Positions 24,533 through 33,147 of a stretch of 64,000 nt of DNA are shown piece by piece. How positions within the stretch are numbered: the stretch's first letter is position 1; every line of letters starts with the position of its first letter. The notes under the pieces are model-generated. The model ran no database searches and was not told the DNA's origin. It saw only the letters and a list, made by a program, of their open reading frames with translations. Origin of the DNA: Sphingopyxis sp. JAI108 (GTDB taxonomy: Bacteria > Pseudomonadota > Alphaproteobacteria > Sphingomonadales > Sphingomonadaceae); assembly GCF_013410105.1 (NCBI RefSeq), contig NZ_JACCCJ010000002.1, positions 372,001-436,000 of the forward strand, in the 5' to 3' direction. The position numbers were made by a program, and so were the translations under genes.

Positions 24533-26347
24533 TCAGCCGAAATCGGCGGGCACGGCCGGATAGGCGGTGAGCACGGGCCCCAATGCGTCCTTCAGCGGGC
24601 CGAGCCATTCTTCGTAAGGCTGCCATTGCCCGACGCCGTCGCGATTGATCGGGCGGCGCACCTGTTCGCTCGACGCGGTGCGCACCGCGCGCGCGTTGGC
24701 GTGGAACGCCATGCACGCCTCCTCGAACGGTTGGCCCAGATAGGCGATCATCTTGCGCACTTCGGCCTCGGGTTCGTCGAGCAGCGCTTCGTGGACCACG
24801 CGGTGGACGCGCCCCGGCTGCACGGCGTCGATATGGGCCATCAGCCGGACATAATCGCAGTAATAAGCGCCGACATCGGCGAGGCCGTAGCTGAAAGCCT
24901 GCCCCTTGGCGAAATGCTGCCGGAAGTTCGAAAAACAGCAATCGAGGGGCGCGCGCCGCGCGTCGATGATCTTCGCATTGGGCAGGATCAGGCGGATGAA
25001 AACGGTATAGAGCCAGTTGTTCGGCAGCTTGTCGATATAGAAGGGCTTGCCGGTCTTGCGCTGCACGGCGGTGCGATCGAGGAAGGCCGCGCCCAGTTCG
25101 GCGAGCTGGGCGTGCGGCGCCTCGGCCAGCGCCTCGATCCATCGGCGTCCGTCCTGCTTTGTCTCGCGACCGAGTCCGAGCGCGAGCGCAGGGATGTCGG
25201 GCAGCTCCATCGTGCCCTCGATCGCCGAGTGGCAGCTCAGGATCTGTTCGATCAGCGTCGACCCCGCGCGCGGCATGCCGAGGATGAAGATCGGATCGGG
25301 CGCCGGGTCGCCCGCGCCGGCGCGCGCAGCGAAGAATTCGGCTGTGCTGGCGGCGATGATCGCATCGACCGTCGCGCGCGTCTCGGCGGCGCGATAGCCG
25401 AGCTGGGCGGAACGGATCGCGTTGCCTGCGGCATAATGGCGAAAGGCGGGTTCGTGCTCGTCGCTGTCGTCATACGCCTTGCCGAGCGCAAAATGGAGAT
25501 GAAGGCGGTCGTCGGCGCGCGCGTCGCTTTCGGGTTTGGCGGCAACCAGCGCCGCTTCCATCGCGGAGCGATCGGCGGCGTCGAAGCGGATCGTCTTGAG
25601 GTTCGCGAGGCTCCACCAGATTTCGCCGAGCCCGGGATCGGCGGCGAGCGCGCGACGATAGGCGGCGATGCCGTCCTCCTGCCGCCCGACGGTCTTCAGC
25701 ATATGGCCATAGCTCATCCACAGCTTGGCGTGATCGGGAAAACGGCGCGTCAGTTCCTCGTAAAGCGCGAGCGCTTCGTCATACCCGCCGATGCGCCCGA
25801 GCGCGGCGGCGCGAAGGTTCGCGTGCGCGGGATTACCCGGATCGCTTTCGAGCACGGCCTCGAGCGTTTCGGCCGCCTCGGCAAAGCGGTTCTGCTTGTA
25901 ATAGACGGTCGCGAGATTGGCGCGCGCCGCACCGAAACCCGGCGCAAGCGCAAGCGCGCGCGAAAGCAGCTTTTCGGCGTCCTCATAGCGCCCGAGCCGC
26001 CCCGCTACCTCGGCGAGCATGCGGATCGCCGCGACGTCGGTCGCATCCTCGCGCAGTCGCTGGCGCAGCGCGCCCTCGGCGTCGGGCAGCCGGTTTTCGG
26101 AAAGCGCGAGCGCCGCATCGACCATCGCCGGGTCATGGGCCGTCGCGCCGACTGCGGCGAGCGAAGCCGCCTGCGCTTCCCCTTCGCGGTTCAGCGCGCG
26201 CAGCGCATGCGCGGCAAGGCGGTGCGCCGCCGCCGATGTCGGCACTTCGTCGATGATCGCCTGCGCCTGCGCCAGCGCCGCCCCGGGCTGGCCGTTCAGG
26301 AGCTGGCGGGCGTTGGCGAGCGCCTGATCGAGCGTGACGGTCGCCAA
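24533..26347 (-). CDS. TPR-repeat sulfotransferase family protein
   Basis: This 604-residue protein has about eight tetratricopeptide-like helices in residues 1-330 (for example ALALAPGFGAARANLATVYYKQNRFAEAAETLEAVLESDPGN). A sulfotransferase domain follows, with the PAPS 5'-phosphosulfate-binding loop GMPRAGST (357-364), YIDKLPNNWLY, and a 3'-phosphate segment IIDARRAPLDCCFSNFRQ. The domain pairing is frequent in sphingomonads. The acceptor is unknown, possibly a cell-surface or secreted compound. It is immediately upstream of the TonB receptor on the same strand with a 141-base gap, and 11 bases downstream of the DsbA-like gene. Confidence 0.9.
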   Translation of the reverse strand: MATVTLDQALANARQLLNGQPGAALAQAQAIIDEVPTSAAAHRLAAHALRALNREGEAQAASLAAVGATAHDPAMVDAALALSENRLPDAEGALRQRLREDATDVAAIRMLAEVAGRLGRYEDAEKLLSRALALAPGFGAARANLATVYYKQNRFAEAAETLEAVLESDPGNPAHANLRAAALGRIGGYDEALALYEELTRRFPDHAKLWMSYGHMLKTVGRQEDGIAAYRRALAADPGLGEIWWSLANLKTIRFDAADRSAMEAALVAAKPESDARADDRLHLHFALGKAYDDSDEHEPAFRHYAAGNAIRSAQLGYRAAETRATVDAIIAASTAEFFAARAGAGDPAPDPIFILGMPRAGSTLIEQILSCHSAIEGTMELPDIPALALGLGRETKQDGRRWIEALAEAPHAQLAELGAAFLDRTAVQRKTGKPFYIDKLPNNWLYTVFIRLILPNAKIIDARRAPLDCCFSNFRQHFAKGQAFSYGLADVGAYYCDYVRLMAHIDAVQPGRVHRVVHEALLDEPEAEVRKMIAYLGQPFEEACMAFHANARAVRTASSEQVRRPINRDGVGQWQPYEEWLGPLKDALGPVLTAYPAVPADFG

Positions 26348-26358
26348 ATGCCCCCGCC

Positions 26359-27972
26359 TCAGCTTTTCGCCGCGCGGGCCTTGGCTACCGCCTGCCGCAG
26401 CGCGTCATAGCCGATCTGGCCCTGGAACAGCTGGTCGCCGACGACCCACGTCGGGGTGGCGTTGAGCTGGAGCTGGGTCGCGATCGCGAGGTTGCTGTCG
26501 AGTTCGCGCTGGAACAGCGCCTCGTTCGCGGTCGCGTCGGCGCTGCCGTCGGTCACGACGCCCGCCTTTTCCGCCGCCGCGGCGATCGCCGAGGGGTCGA
26601 GCGACGATGCCCGGAACATCGCGTGGTGGAAGGCGTCATATTTGCCCTGCCGCGCGGCGGCGAGTGCCATGATCGCGGCGTCGCGGCTCTGCGGCGCGAT
26701 GATCGGCAGCTCGCGGAACACGACCTTCAGGCGCTTGTCCTCGCGGATCAGCCGGTCGACGTCGGGCACGCTCGCGCGGCAGAAACCGCAGGCATAGTCG
26801 GTGAACACGACCAGCGTGACATCGCCGTCGGCGTTGCCTGCCCACGCGCCGGCATAGGGCTTTTCGAGCGCCGGGCGGATCGCGTCGATCGCCTTCGCGA
26901 TTTCGCCGTTGCGCTGCGCTTCGAGCGCCTCGGGAATGATCTGCGGGTTCGCCTTGATATAGTCGGCGACGATGGTTTCAACCTCGGCCTTGCTCATTCC
27001 GCCGCCGAAACGGCCGCCGAGCCAGAAGACGAGCGCGAGTAGCAACAGGCCGCCGAGCGCAAGGCCCCATGCGCGCGTGGCAACGCCTTCCATCCCGGTC
27101 CCCTTGATTTGCGGCAGGCGCTGCGCCGACATGGCTTTGGCGCCCGCGGGCTTCTTCGCCGGTGGGGCGATCGGCGAACGGTCGTCGCCTTCCGCCATGG
27201 CCGCCGCGTTCGCCGGAGCAGGCTTCGCCATGGCCGGGATTGCGGTGTCACCCGCGAAGAGTGGCAGGTCGGGCGCGGCGGCCGCCGTCGCTGCGGCTTT
27301 CGCTTCGGATTCTTCGCGCGCGAGCAATTGTTCGAGCCCCGACGGCGGCGGCGCCATTTCCTCGCGCGGCGCGGGACGCAGCTTGGTCGCCGCATCGCCC
27401 AGCTGCTCGCGCAGGCTTTCGCTTCCGGCCTTGGCAATATCGACGACCCCCGCCCTGGTCTTGCCCGCGACCTCGCCAAGCCCGCGCCCGGCCTCGCTCG
27501 ACAGCTTCCGCGCCTTGTCGCCGAGTGCCATTTTTTCCCACGCTTCACCGCCCGCCTTGGCCGCCGCGCGACCGGCCTGCGCCGATCCGCGTCCCGCGGC
27601 GCGCGCCGCGCGCGCGGTCGCCGCGCCGGTTCTCGCTGCCAGTTCGCGCGAGCGGCGGGGGATTTCCATCGCCTCGACGCGTGCGGGAATATCGGCGCGC
27701 TCGCCGACGCGGATCGTCCAGTCGGCAAAGGCCTCGACGCCGCCCTGGATGCGGTCCCACAGGTTCGCGGCACCGGCCTTGATCGCCTCGGGCTTTACCA
27801 GCGGCTCGCCGCGCGGCTTCTCGGGCTTGTTATAGCGTGTCAGGTCGATGCCGACGGGGGGCTCCTCCTTCGGTTTCGCCAATCCTTCGTCCGGTGTCGG
27901 CGCGCCCATGCCCGACGTCGGCGCGGGATCGCGCAGCCACGGCTGGTAATAATCGTCTTTTCGGTCAGTCAC
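26359..27972 (-). CDS. Membrane-anchored DsbA-like thioredoxin-fold protein with a 300-residue N-terminal extension
   Basis: This 537-residue protein has three parts. Residues 1-300 are hydrophilic, rich in Ala, Pro, Lys and Arg. They include an alanine-rich amphipathic stretch (about 105-200, RSRELAARTG to DAATKL) and a Pro/Ala-rich spacer. Residues 301-320 form one transmembrane helix (AWGLALGGLLLLALVFWLGG). The C-terminal part is a DsbA/Com1-like domain with the redox site C395-G-F-C398 and the cis-proline segment NATPTWVVG. Topology predicts a cytosolic extension and a periplasmic thiol oxidoreductase. The start is a GTG at 27970-27972 directly abutting a MITE-like repeat; an ATG at 27907-27909 is an alternative. 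The function of the extension is unknown. Confidence 0.8.
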   Translation of the reverse strand: MTDRKDDYYQPWLRDPAPTSGMGAPTPDEGLAKPKEEPPVGIDLTRYNKPEKPRGEPLVKPEAIKAGAANLWDRIQGGVEAFADWTIRVGERADIPARVEAMEIPRRSRELAARTGAATARAARAAGRGSAQAGRAAAKAGGEAWEKMALGDKARKLSSEAGRGLGEVAGKTRAGVVDIAKAGSESLREQLGDAATKLRPAPREEMAPPPSGLEQLLAREESEAKAAATAAAAPDLPLFAGDTAIPAMAKPAPANAAAMAEGDDRSPIAPPAKKPAGAKAMSAQRLPQIKGTGMEGVATRAWGLALGGLLLLALVFWLGGRFGGGMSKAEVETIVADYIKANPQIIPEALEAQRNGEIAKAIDAIRPALEKPYAGAWAGNADGDVTLVVFTDYACGFCRASVPDVDRLIREDKRLKVVFRELPIIAPQSRDAAIMALAAARQGKYDAFHHAMFRASSLDPSAIAAAAEKAGVVTDGSADATANEALFQRELDSNLAIATQLQLNATPTWVVGDQLFQGQIGYDALRQAVAKARAAKS

Positions 27973-28242
27973 TAAGGGTCAGGTCCTATGAATGGGACGG
28001 CTGAGGCGGAAAAATGGCGAACATATCGGGCCGAATGGCCCGCCGGTCATAGTGGTTCTATGTCCAAGGGACATTTGGTCCGAGAGGGAAGCCATTTTTC
28101 CGTCCCTCGGGGATTTGGTCAAATTTGTCCATTGCCGCGTCAGAGCGCCTTGGAATATTCCCATATGCCTGCGCCGCTCTTCCTCGCACTGAACAAATTT
28201 GCCCCAAACCTCAGCCGTCCCATTCATAGGAGCTGACCCTCA
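27973..28242. mobile_element. MITE-like element, 270 bases, with 34-base terminal inverted repeats
   Basis: The ends 27973-28006 and 28209-28242 are inverted copies with 32 of 34 matching bases (TAAGGGTCAGGTCCTATGAA at the left end). Subterminal sequence also repeats in inverse form (CAAATTTGTCC / CAAATTTGCCC). No transposase frame is present; two short frames at 27988-28236 mirror each other only because of the repeats. No target duplication is evident. It lies between the DsbA-like gene and the M48 protease gene, and its base composition is lower in GC than its surroundings. Confidence 0.75.
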
Positions 28243-28294
28243 CGCCCTTGCGCATCATTATTGGCGATGCGGTGCCCGTTTGCCCTGCTTGAAT

Positions 28295-29698
28295 CTAACG
28301 CCGTTTGCGCTCGCGTTCCACCTCGGCGCGAGCCACCATCGAAATATCCTGTGCACGGATCCAGTCGGGGGAGCCCTGGGGCAGTCCCTGCATCGCCATT
28401 TCGGCATTACGCAGCGCGAGCCCGGCCTGTCCACCCTCCAGGCTGTAGCGTTCGGCCGAGGCGAGCGCGGCGCGCGCCTGATCGCCCTTGCTCGCATAGA
28501 CGATGCCGAGTTGGTACCAGGCGAAAGGATTTTCATTGTCGAGTGCCACCGCCGTTTTCAGGACCTCTTCGGCTTCGGGGTAATTGGCGGGATCCTCCGT
28601 CGCGATCAGTGCATGGCCCAGCGTCGCGCTGATCAGCGGCTGCGAGCGCGACTGCGAAACCGCCTTGCGCAGCGGGGGGATGGCGTCCTTGGGCCGCCCC
28701 GATTCGAGCAGCACCTGCCCTTCGAGCTCGAGGAAATAGGGATCGTTCGGGTTCGTCGCGAGCAATCCCTCAACCTCCGCCAATGCCTTTTGCGGATAGG
28801 CGCTCTTGTGCCAGGCATAGGCGCGAGCATAGCGCGCGGGGATGCTGCTGTTGCTCTCCGGAAACTGGCGCAACGTTCGCTCCGGGTCGGACATATAGCC
28901 CGAAAGCTTGGCCTTGATGCGCTGGAATCGTTTCTCGATCGCGGGATCGGCGGGTTTGTTCCACGCGGGATCGATGACATAGACCTCGCGTAACGTCTGG
29001 ATACGGTCGCCCGACATCGGGTGAGTGCGACCATAGGCCTGGTCGTCGTCCTGCTTCACCGCATAGCGGAATTCGAGGTTCTGGAGCTTCTTGAAGAAGG
29101 CGAGGCTGCCGCGGCCGCTGATCCCCGCTTTCGACAGATATTGCGCGCCCGCGGCATCGGCGGTCGATTCCTGAACGCGGCTGAACGCGAGGAACTTGCC
29201 GAGCGCCGCCTGCTGGCCGGCCATCATGATTCCCATGCCGGCCTCCCCGCCGCCGGCGGCAATCGCCGCGGCGCCGAGCAACAGGCTGAGCAGCGAAATG
29301 CCGCTCGCCGCCTTGGCGCCCTCGTTGACGCGGATCGCGTGACCGCCCATGACATGGCCGAGTTCGTGCGCGAGCACACCCTGCACCTCTTCGGCGCTGT
29401 CGGCCGCCTCGATCAGCCCGCTGAAAACGTAAATATCCTGGCTGCCTGCGACGAAGGCGTTGATGCTGCGGTCGCCGAGCAGGTGGACACGCACCTGTCC
29501 GGGCCGGAGCCCCGCGGCGACGAGCAGCGGGTCCATCATGTCCTGGAACAAGGCCTCGGTCTCGGCGTCGCGCAGGATCGACTGCGCCGCTGCCGGGCGC
29601 ATCGCGATCGCGACCATCGCGAGCAAAGTCAGCAGGATATGGAAAATGGGGCGCAGCCTTTGCGCCCCGGACGCGGGTTGCGGCGGGAAAGCGGTCAT
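28295..29698 (-). CDS. M48 family metalloprotease with C-terminal TPR region (BepA-like)
   Basis: This 467-residue exported protein has a hydrophobic N-terminal segment (HILLTLLAMVAIAMRPAAAQ). The zinc protease domain contains LAHELGHVMGGH and the downstream glutamate in ESTADAAGAQYL. The C-terminal half is TPR-like (PYFLELEGQVLLESGRPKDAIPPL and following). The layout matches BepA, a periplasmic protease/chaperone that checks outer-membrane beta-barrel assembly. The ATG at 29696-29698 has AGAGGCGGGG directly upstream; an earlier in-frame start at 29743 lacks support. It is flanked by the MITE and by rne. Confidence 0.9.
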   Translation of the reverse strand: MTAFPPQPASGAQRLRPIFHILLTLLAMVAIAMRPAAAQSILRDAETEALFQDMMDPLLVAAGLRPGQVRVHLLGDRSINAFVAGSQDIYVFSGLIEAADSAEEVQGVLAHELGHVMGGHAIRVNEGAKAASGISLLSLLLGAAAIAAGGGEAGMGIMMAGQQAALGKFLAFSRVQESTADAAGAQYLSKAGISGRGSLAFFKKLQNLEFRYAVKQDDDQAYGRTHPMSGDRIQTLREVYVIDPAWNKPADPAIEKRFQRIKAKLSGYMSDPERTLRQFPESNSSIPARYARAYAWHKSAYPQKALAEVEGLLATNPNDPYFLELEGQVLLESGRPKDAIPPLRKAVSQSRSQPLISATLGHALIATEDPANYPEAEEVLKTAVALDNENPFAWYQLGIVYASKGDQARAALASAERYSLEGGQAGLALRNAEMAMQGLPQGSPDWIRAQDISMVARAEVERERKRR

Positions 29699-29842
29699 CC
29701 CCGCCTCTCTTGCGCCGCGCGCCTGAACCCCGAGTGAAGCCATAAAGGCTTATTGGGGGCCAGCACGCGCGGACGCAAGGTCAGCTTGCAGATTCTGCGA
29801 TCGGTTGCCGCGGATCAGTTTCCGCCCGATCGACTTGGTCAA

Positions 29843-32491
29843 TCAGTTGCCAAATGTGCGCTGCCACCAGCCGCGGCGCGGTTCGCCCTCGGCGCCTTCG
29901 CCCGACTCGTCGCCATTGGCGGCGACGGGTTCGGCCTCGCGCGTGGCTTCGGGGGCGGCTTCGGCGGCGACGGCTTTCTTCGCCCGGCTTGCTCGCTTCT
30001 TTGGCGCGGGCTTGGCGGGTTCGGCTTCGGTCGGCGCTTCGACGGCAGGCACTTCGGGGACCGGCGCCTCTGCAGCGGCTTCCGCAGCTTCGGCTTCGGC
30101 GGCCGCGGCGGCCTTGGTCTTGCGCGGCGCGCGCTTGCGTTTCGGCTTCTCCTCGGCGGCCGGCGCTTCCTCGACAACCGGTTCGGGCGGCGCTTCGGCC
30201 ACTTCTAGCGGTGCCGCTTCTTCGGCCACGGCCTCACCGGAGTTTTCCTCGGCGTCGGCCTTTTTGCGGCTCCGGCCACCGCGGCGGCGCCGCGGCTTGG
30301 CTTCGGCCTCTTCGGCCTCCGCCTCGGAAGCCACGGCTGCGTCGGCGGGAGCCTCCTCGTCTGCGCCGGCCCCGGCGGCATCGCCTTCGCCTTCCTCGCC
30401 GCTTTCGACGGTGTCAGCGGTCTCGTTGCCTTCCTCGTCGCGACGCCCGCGGCGGCCGCGGCGGCGGCGGCGGCGGCGCTTGCGGCCTTCGCCGTCGGCA
30501 TCGCCTTCCTCGCGGTCGCGCGCGCCTTCTTCGCGGTCACGCGAACGCGCAGGACGATCTTCGGCGGCCTCTTCTTCGGCTTCTTCTTCCTCGTCCTCGG
30601 GATAGTCGTCGTCATCGTCCTCGATCGGTGTGATCGGTGCGAAGCTGCGGCGGGCGATCGGCGGCGGACCGCTCACTTCGACCGCCATGCGCGCACCTTC
30701 GGTCTCGCCATCGGGCAGGATCTCGACCGTGACGCCATAAAGCTCCTCGATCTCGCGCAGTTCGCGGCGCTTTTCGTTGAGGAGGTAGAAGGTCGCCTCC
30801 TGGCTCGCGCGCAGGGTGATCTTGTTACCCTTGCCGCGCGCGGCTTCCTCTTCGATCAGGCGCAGTGCGCTGAGACCCGCCGACGAGGCGGTGCGGACGA
30901 GGCCGGTGCCTTCGCAATGCGGGCAGGGACGCGTCGAGGCTTCGAGCACGCCGGTGCGCAAGCGCTGGCGGCTCATCTCCATCAGGCCAAAGCCCGAGAT
31001 GCGGCCGACTTGGATGCGCGCACGGTCGTTCTTCAACGCATCCTTCATCGCGCGCTCGACCTTGCGGACGTTCGAGCCATGATCCATGTCGATGAAGTCG
31101 ATCACGACCAGCCCGGCCATGTCGCGCAGGCGCAGCTGGCGCGCGATTTCGGCCGCAGCCTCGAGGTTGGTGCTGAGCGCGGTCTGCTCGATATTATGCT
31201 CGCGCGTCGATCGGCCCGAATTGATGTCGATCGACACCAAGGCTTCGGTCGGGTTGATCACCAGATAGCCGCCCGATTTCAGCTGGACGACCGGATTGAG
31301 CATCCCGGCGAGCTGATCCTCGACGCCGTAACGCTGATAGAGCGACACGGGATCGGCATATTGCTTCACGCGCCGCGCGTGGCTCGGCATCAACAGCTTC
31401 ATGAACTGCTTGGCGGCCTTGTAGCCCTCGTCGCCCTCGACGAGCACTTCCTCGATGTCCTTGTGATAGATGTCGCGGATCGCGCGCTTGACGAGGTCGC
31501 TGTCCGAATGGATCAGCGCCGGCGCGCTCGAACCCAGCGTATTCTCGCGGATTTCGTCCCACAGGCGCGCGAGATAGTCGAAGTCGCGCTTGATCTCGAC
31601 CTTGGTGCGGCTCATCCCCGCGGTGCGCACGATGCAGCCCATCGTCGGCGGCAGATTGAGCTCGTCGATCATCGCCTTCAGCTTGCGGCGATCGGCGCCG
31701 TTCGAAATCTTCCGGCTGATCCCGCCACCGTGCATCGTGTTCGGCATCAGCACGCAATAGCGGCCGGCGAGCGACAGATAGGTAGTGAGCGCAGCGCCCT
31801 TGTTGCCGCGTTCTTCCTTGACGACCTGCACCAGCATCACCTGGCGGCGACGGATGACGTCCTGGATCTTGTAGCGGCGGCGCAGCGACATGCGGCTCTC
31901 GCCGTCCTCGTCGTCACCCCGACGCCCGCGCCCGCGGCCACGGCCGCCCTTGCGGCCATCGCGTCCACGGCGCTTGCGGTCGCCGCGACCGTCCCCGGTT
32001 CCTTCTGAGCCTTCCTCGGCGCCTTCTTCCCCGTCCTCGGCGTCGCCGTTTTCAGCGTCGCCTTCGTCGCCGTCGGCGTCTTCGCCGATGGTTTCGGGGG
32101 CGGGGGCGTCGCCATTTTCGTCTTCGTCATGATATTCGACGTCGGCGACATCGCCTTCGAGCTCGTCGAGGTCCTCCTCGGCGCGCTGCGCGGCGGCGGC
32201 GGCGTGCTCGGCCTCTTCGCGGAGCAGTGCTTCGCGATCCTCTTTCGGAATCTGGTAATAGTCGGGGTGGATTTCGCTGAAGGCGAGGAAGCCGTGGCGA
32301 TTGCCGCCATATTCGACGAACGCCGCCTGCAGCGACGGTTCGACGCGGGTCACCTTGGCCAGATAGATATTGCCCTTGAGCTGCTTGTGCTCGGCGGACT
32401 CGAAATCAAACTCCTCGATTCGGTTTCCCTTGGTGACGGCGACCCGGGTTTCTTCCCGGTGCCGCGCGTCGATCAACATGCGCGTGGTCAT
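29843..32491 (-). CDS. rne: Ribonuclease E/G
   Basis: This 882-residue endoribonuclease initiates mRNA decay and processes stable RNA. An S1 domain lies at the N-terminus, interrupted by an acidic then basic insertion (about residues 90-200). The RNase H-like/DNase I-like catalytic core follows, with SIDINSGRSTREHNIEQTALSTNLEAA and the VVIDFIDMD segment containing the metal-binding aspartate. The Zn-link is RPCPHCEGTG. The C-terminal 240 residues are low-complexity: acidic EEEE/DDDD runs, RKRRRRRRRGRRGRR, then Ala/Glu/Lys-rich blocks ending in GWWQRTFGN. This tail is likely the disordered degradosome and RNA-binding scaffold. The ATG is at 32489-32491 with GGAG upstream. Confidence 0.95.
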   Translation of the reverse strand: MTTRMLIDARHREETRVAVTKGNRIEEFDFESAEHKQLKGNIYLAKVTRVEPSLQAAFVEYGGNRHGFLAFSEIHPDYYQIPKEDREALLREEAEHAAAAAQRAEEDLDELEGDVADVEYHDEDENGDAPAPETIGEDADGDEGDAENGDAEDGEEGAEEGSEGTGDGRGDRKRRGRDGRKGGRGRGRGRRGDDEDGESRMSLRRRYKIQDVIRRRQVMLVQVVKEERGNKGAALTTYLSLAGRYCVLMPNTMHGGGISRKISNGADRRKLKAMIDELNLPPTMGCIVRTAGMSRTKVEIKRDFDYLARLWDEIRENTLGSSAPALIHSDSDLVKRAIRDIYHKDIEEVLVEGDEGYKAAKQFMKLLMPSHARRVKQYADPVSLYQRYGVEDQLAGMLNPVVQLKSGGYLVINPTEALVSIDINSGRSTREHNIEQTALSTNLEAAAEIARQLRLRDMAGLVVIDFIDMDHGSNVRKVERAMKDALKNDRARIQVGRISGFGLMEMSRQRLRTGVLEASTRPCPHCEGTGLVRTASSAGLSALRLIEEEAARGKGNKITLRASQEATFYLLNEKRRELREIEELYGVTVEILPDGETEGARMAVEVSGPPPIARRSFAPITPIEDDDDDYPEDEEEEAEEEAAEDRPARSRDREEGARDREEGDADGEGRKRRRRRRRGRRGRRDEEGNETADTVESGEEGEGDAAGAGADEEAPADAAVASEAEAEEAEAKPRRRRGGRSRKKADAEENSGEAVAEEAAPLEVAEAPPEPVVEEAPAAEEKPKRKRAPRKTKAAAAAEAEAAEAAAEAPVPEVPAVEAPTEAEPAKPAPKKRASRAKKAVAAEAAPEATREAEPVAANGDESGEGAEGEPRRGWWQRTFGN

Positions 32492-33147
32492 TAGTTACAC
32501 TCCAAGCGCGCCTCGGCGCGCCATCAAAAAATCCCGCTAACCCTCCTTGCGGAAGGCCGCGGCGGATACGGATGAAAGGAAAAAAGACGTTATTGCCGAA
32601 AGGAGCCTGCGTCCGGTCCTGGACGCGCATGCGGTCTTCAAATCCGGCGACGGCCGGGGCGAAAGCGCCCGCGTCGGGATATGAAGAGGGCATGGCAAGC
32701 CTCATACGGCATCAACCTGTTACGGGATGAGCGGGCGGGCAGGGCGGGCGCCTTGCGAACGCCCCGACTGTCCGGTCAACCGGGTGGACTGGCGGCAGGC
32801 TTGTCCTTCCCAATATGTCCGGCGCCAAGGCGGCCATGATCCGCATATTCGCGGAACAGGCCCTCCCCTCAAAAGGCCGGACGGCACCGGGAACGACACC
32901 GTCAGTGATGGCGTGCTAGCATCGGCACGGACCGACGGCAACCACAACCGCCGCAGAAAGATGGGATGGCGTGGAGGTGTTGCAAGAAAACCATCGGGTT
33001 GCGTTTGCGGAATCGGCGGCTGACCCGCCGGTCGGCGCGGCATTGTCCCGCCATGGTCAAGGGCGGATTCACCGCGATGACGTGCCGGGCGCCGACGAAT
33101 CCGAATAAAGCTGGACCATCGCCCGCCGTGGACGGCATAGACAGGCC
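32492..33147. other. 656-base divergent intergenic region between rne and the amidase gene
   Basis: No convincing gene is seen in either direction; the short frames here lack homology and ribosome-binding sites. On the minus strand an inverted repeat (GGCGCGCCGAGGCGCGC, near 32512-32528) lies just upstream of the rne Shine-Dalgarno, and AAGGAGG occurs 40 bases further up. A long 5' leader is common for RNase E because the enzyme regulates its own mRNA. The plus side presumably holds the amidase promoter. Confidence 0.6.

Noticed and set aside
27988..28236. Two 82-codon frames, both beginning MNGTAE
   Set aside because: They mirror each other because they start in the two terminal repeats of the MITE-like element; not a gene.
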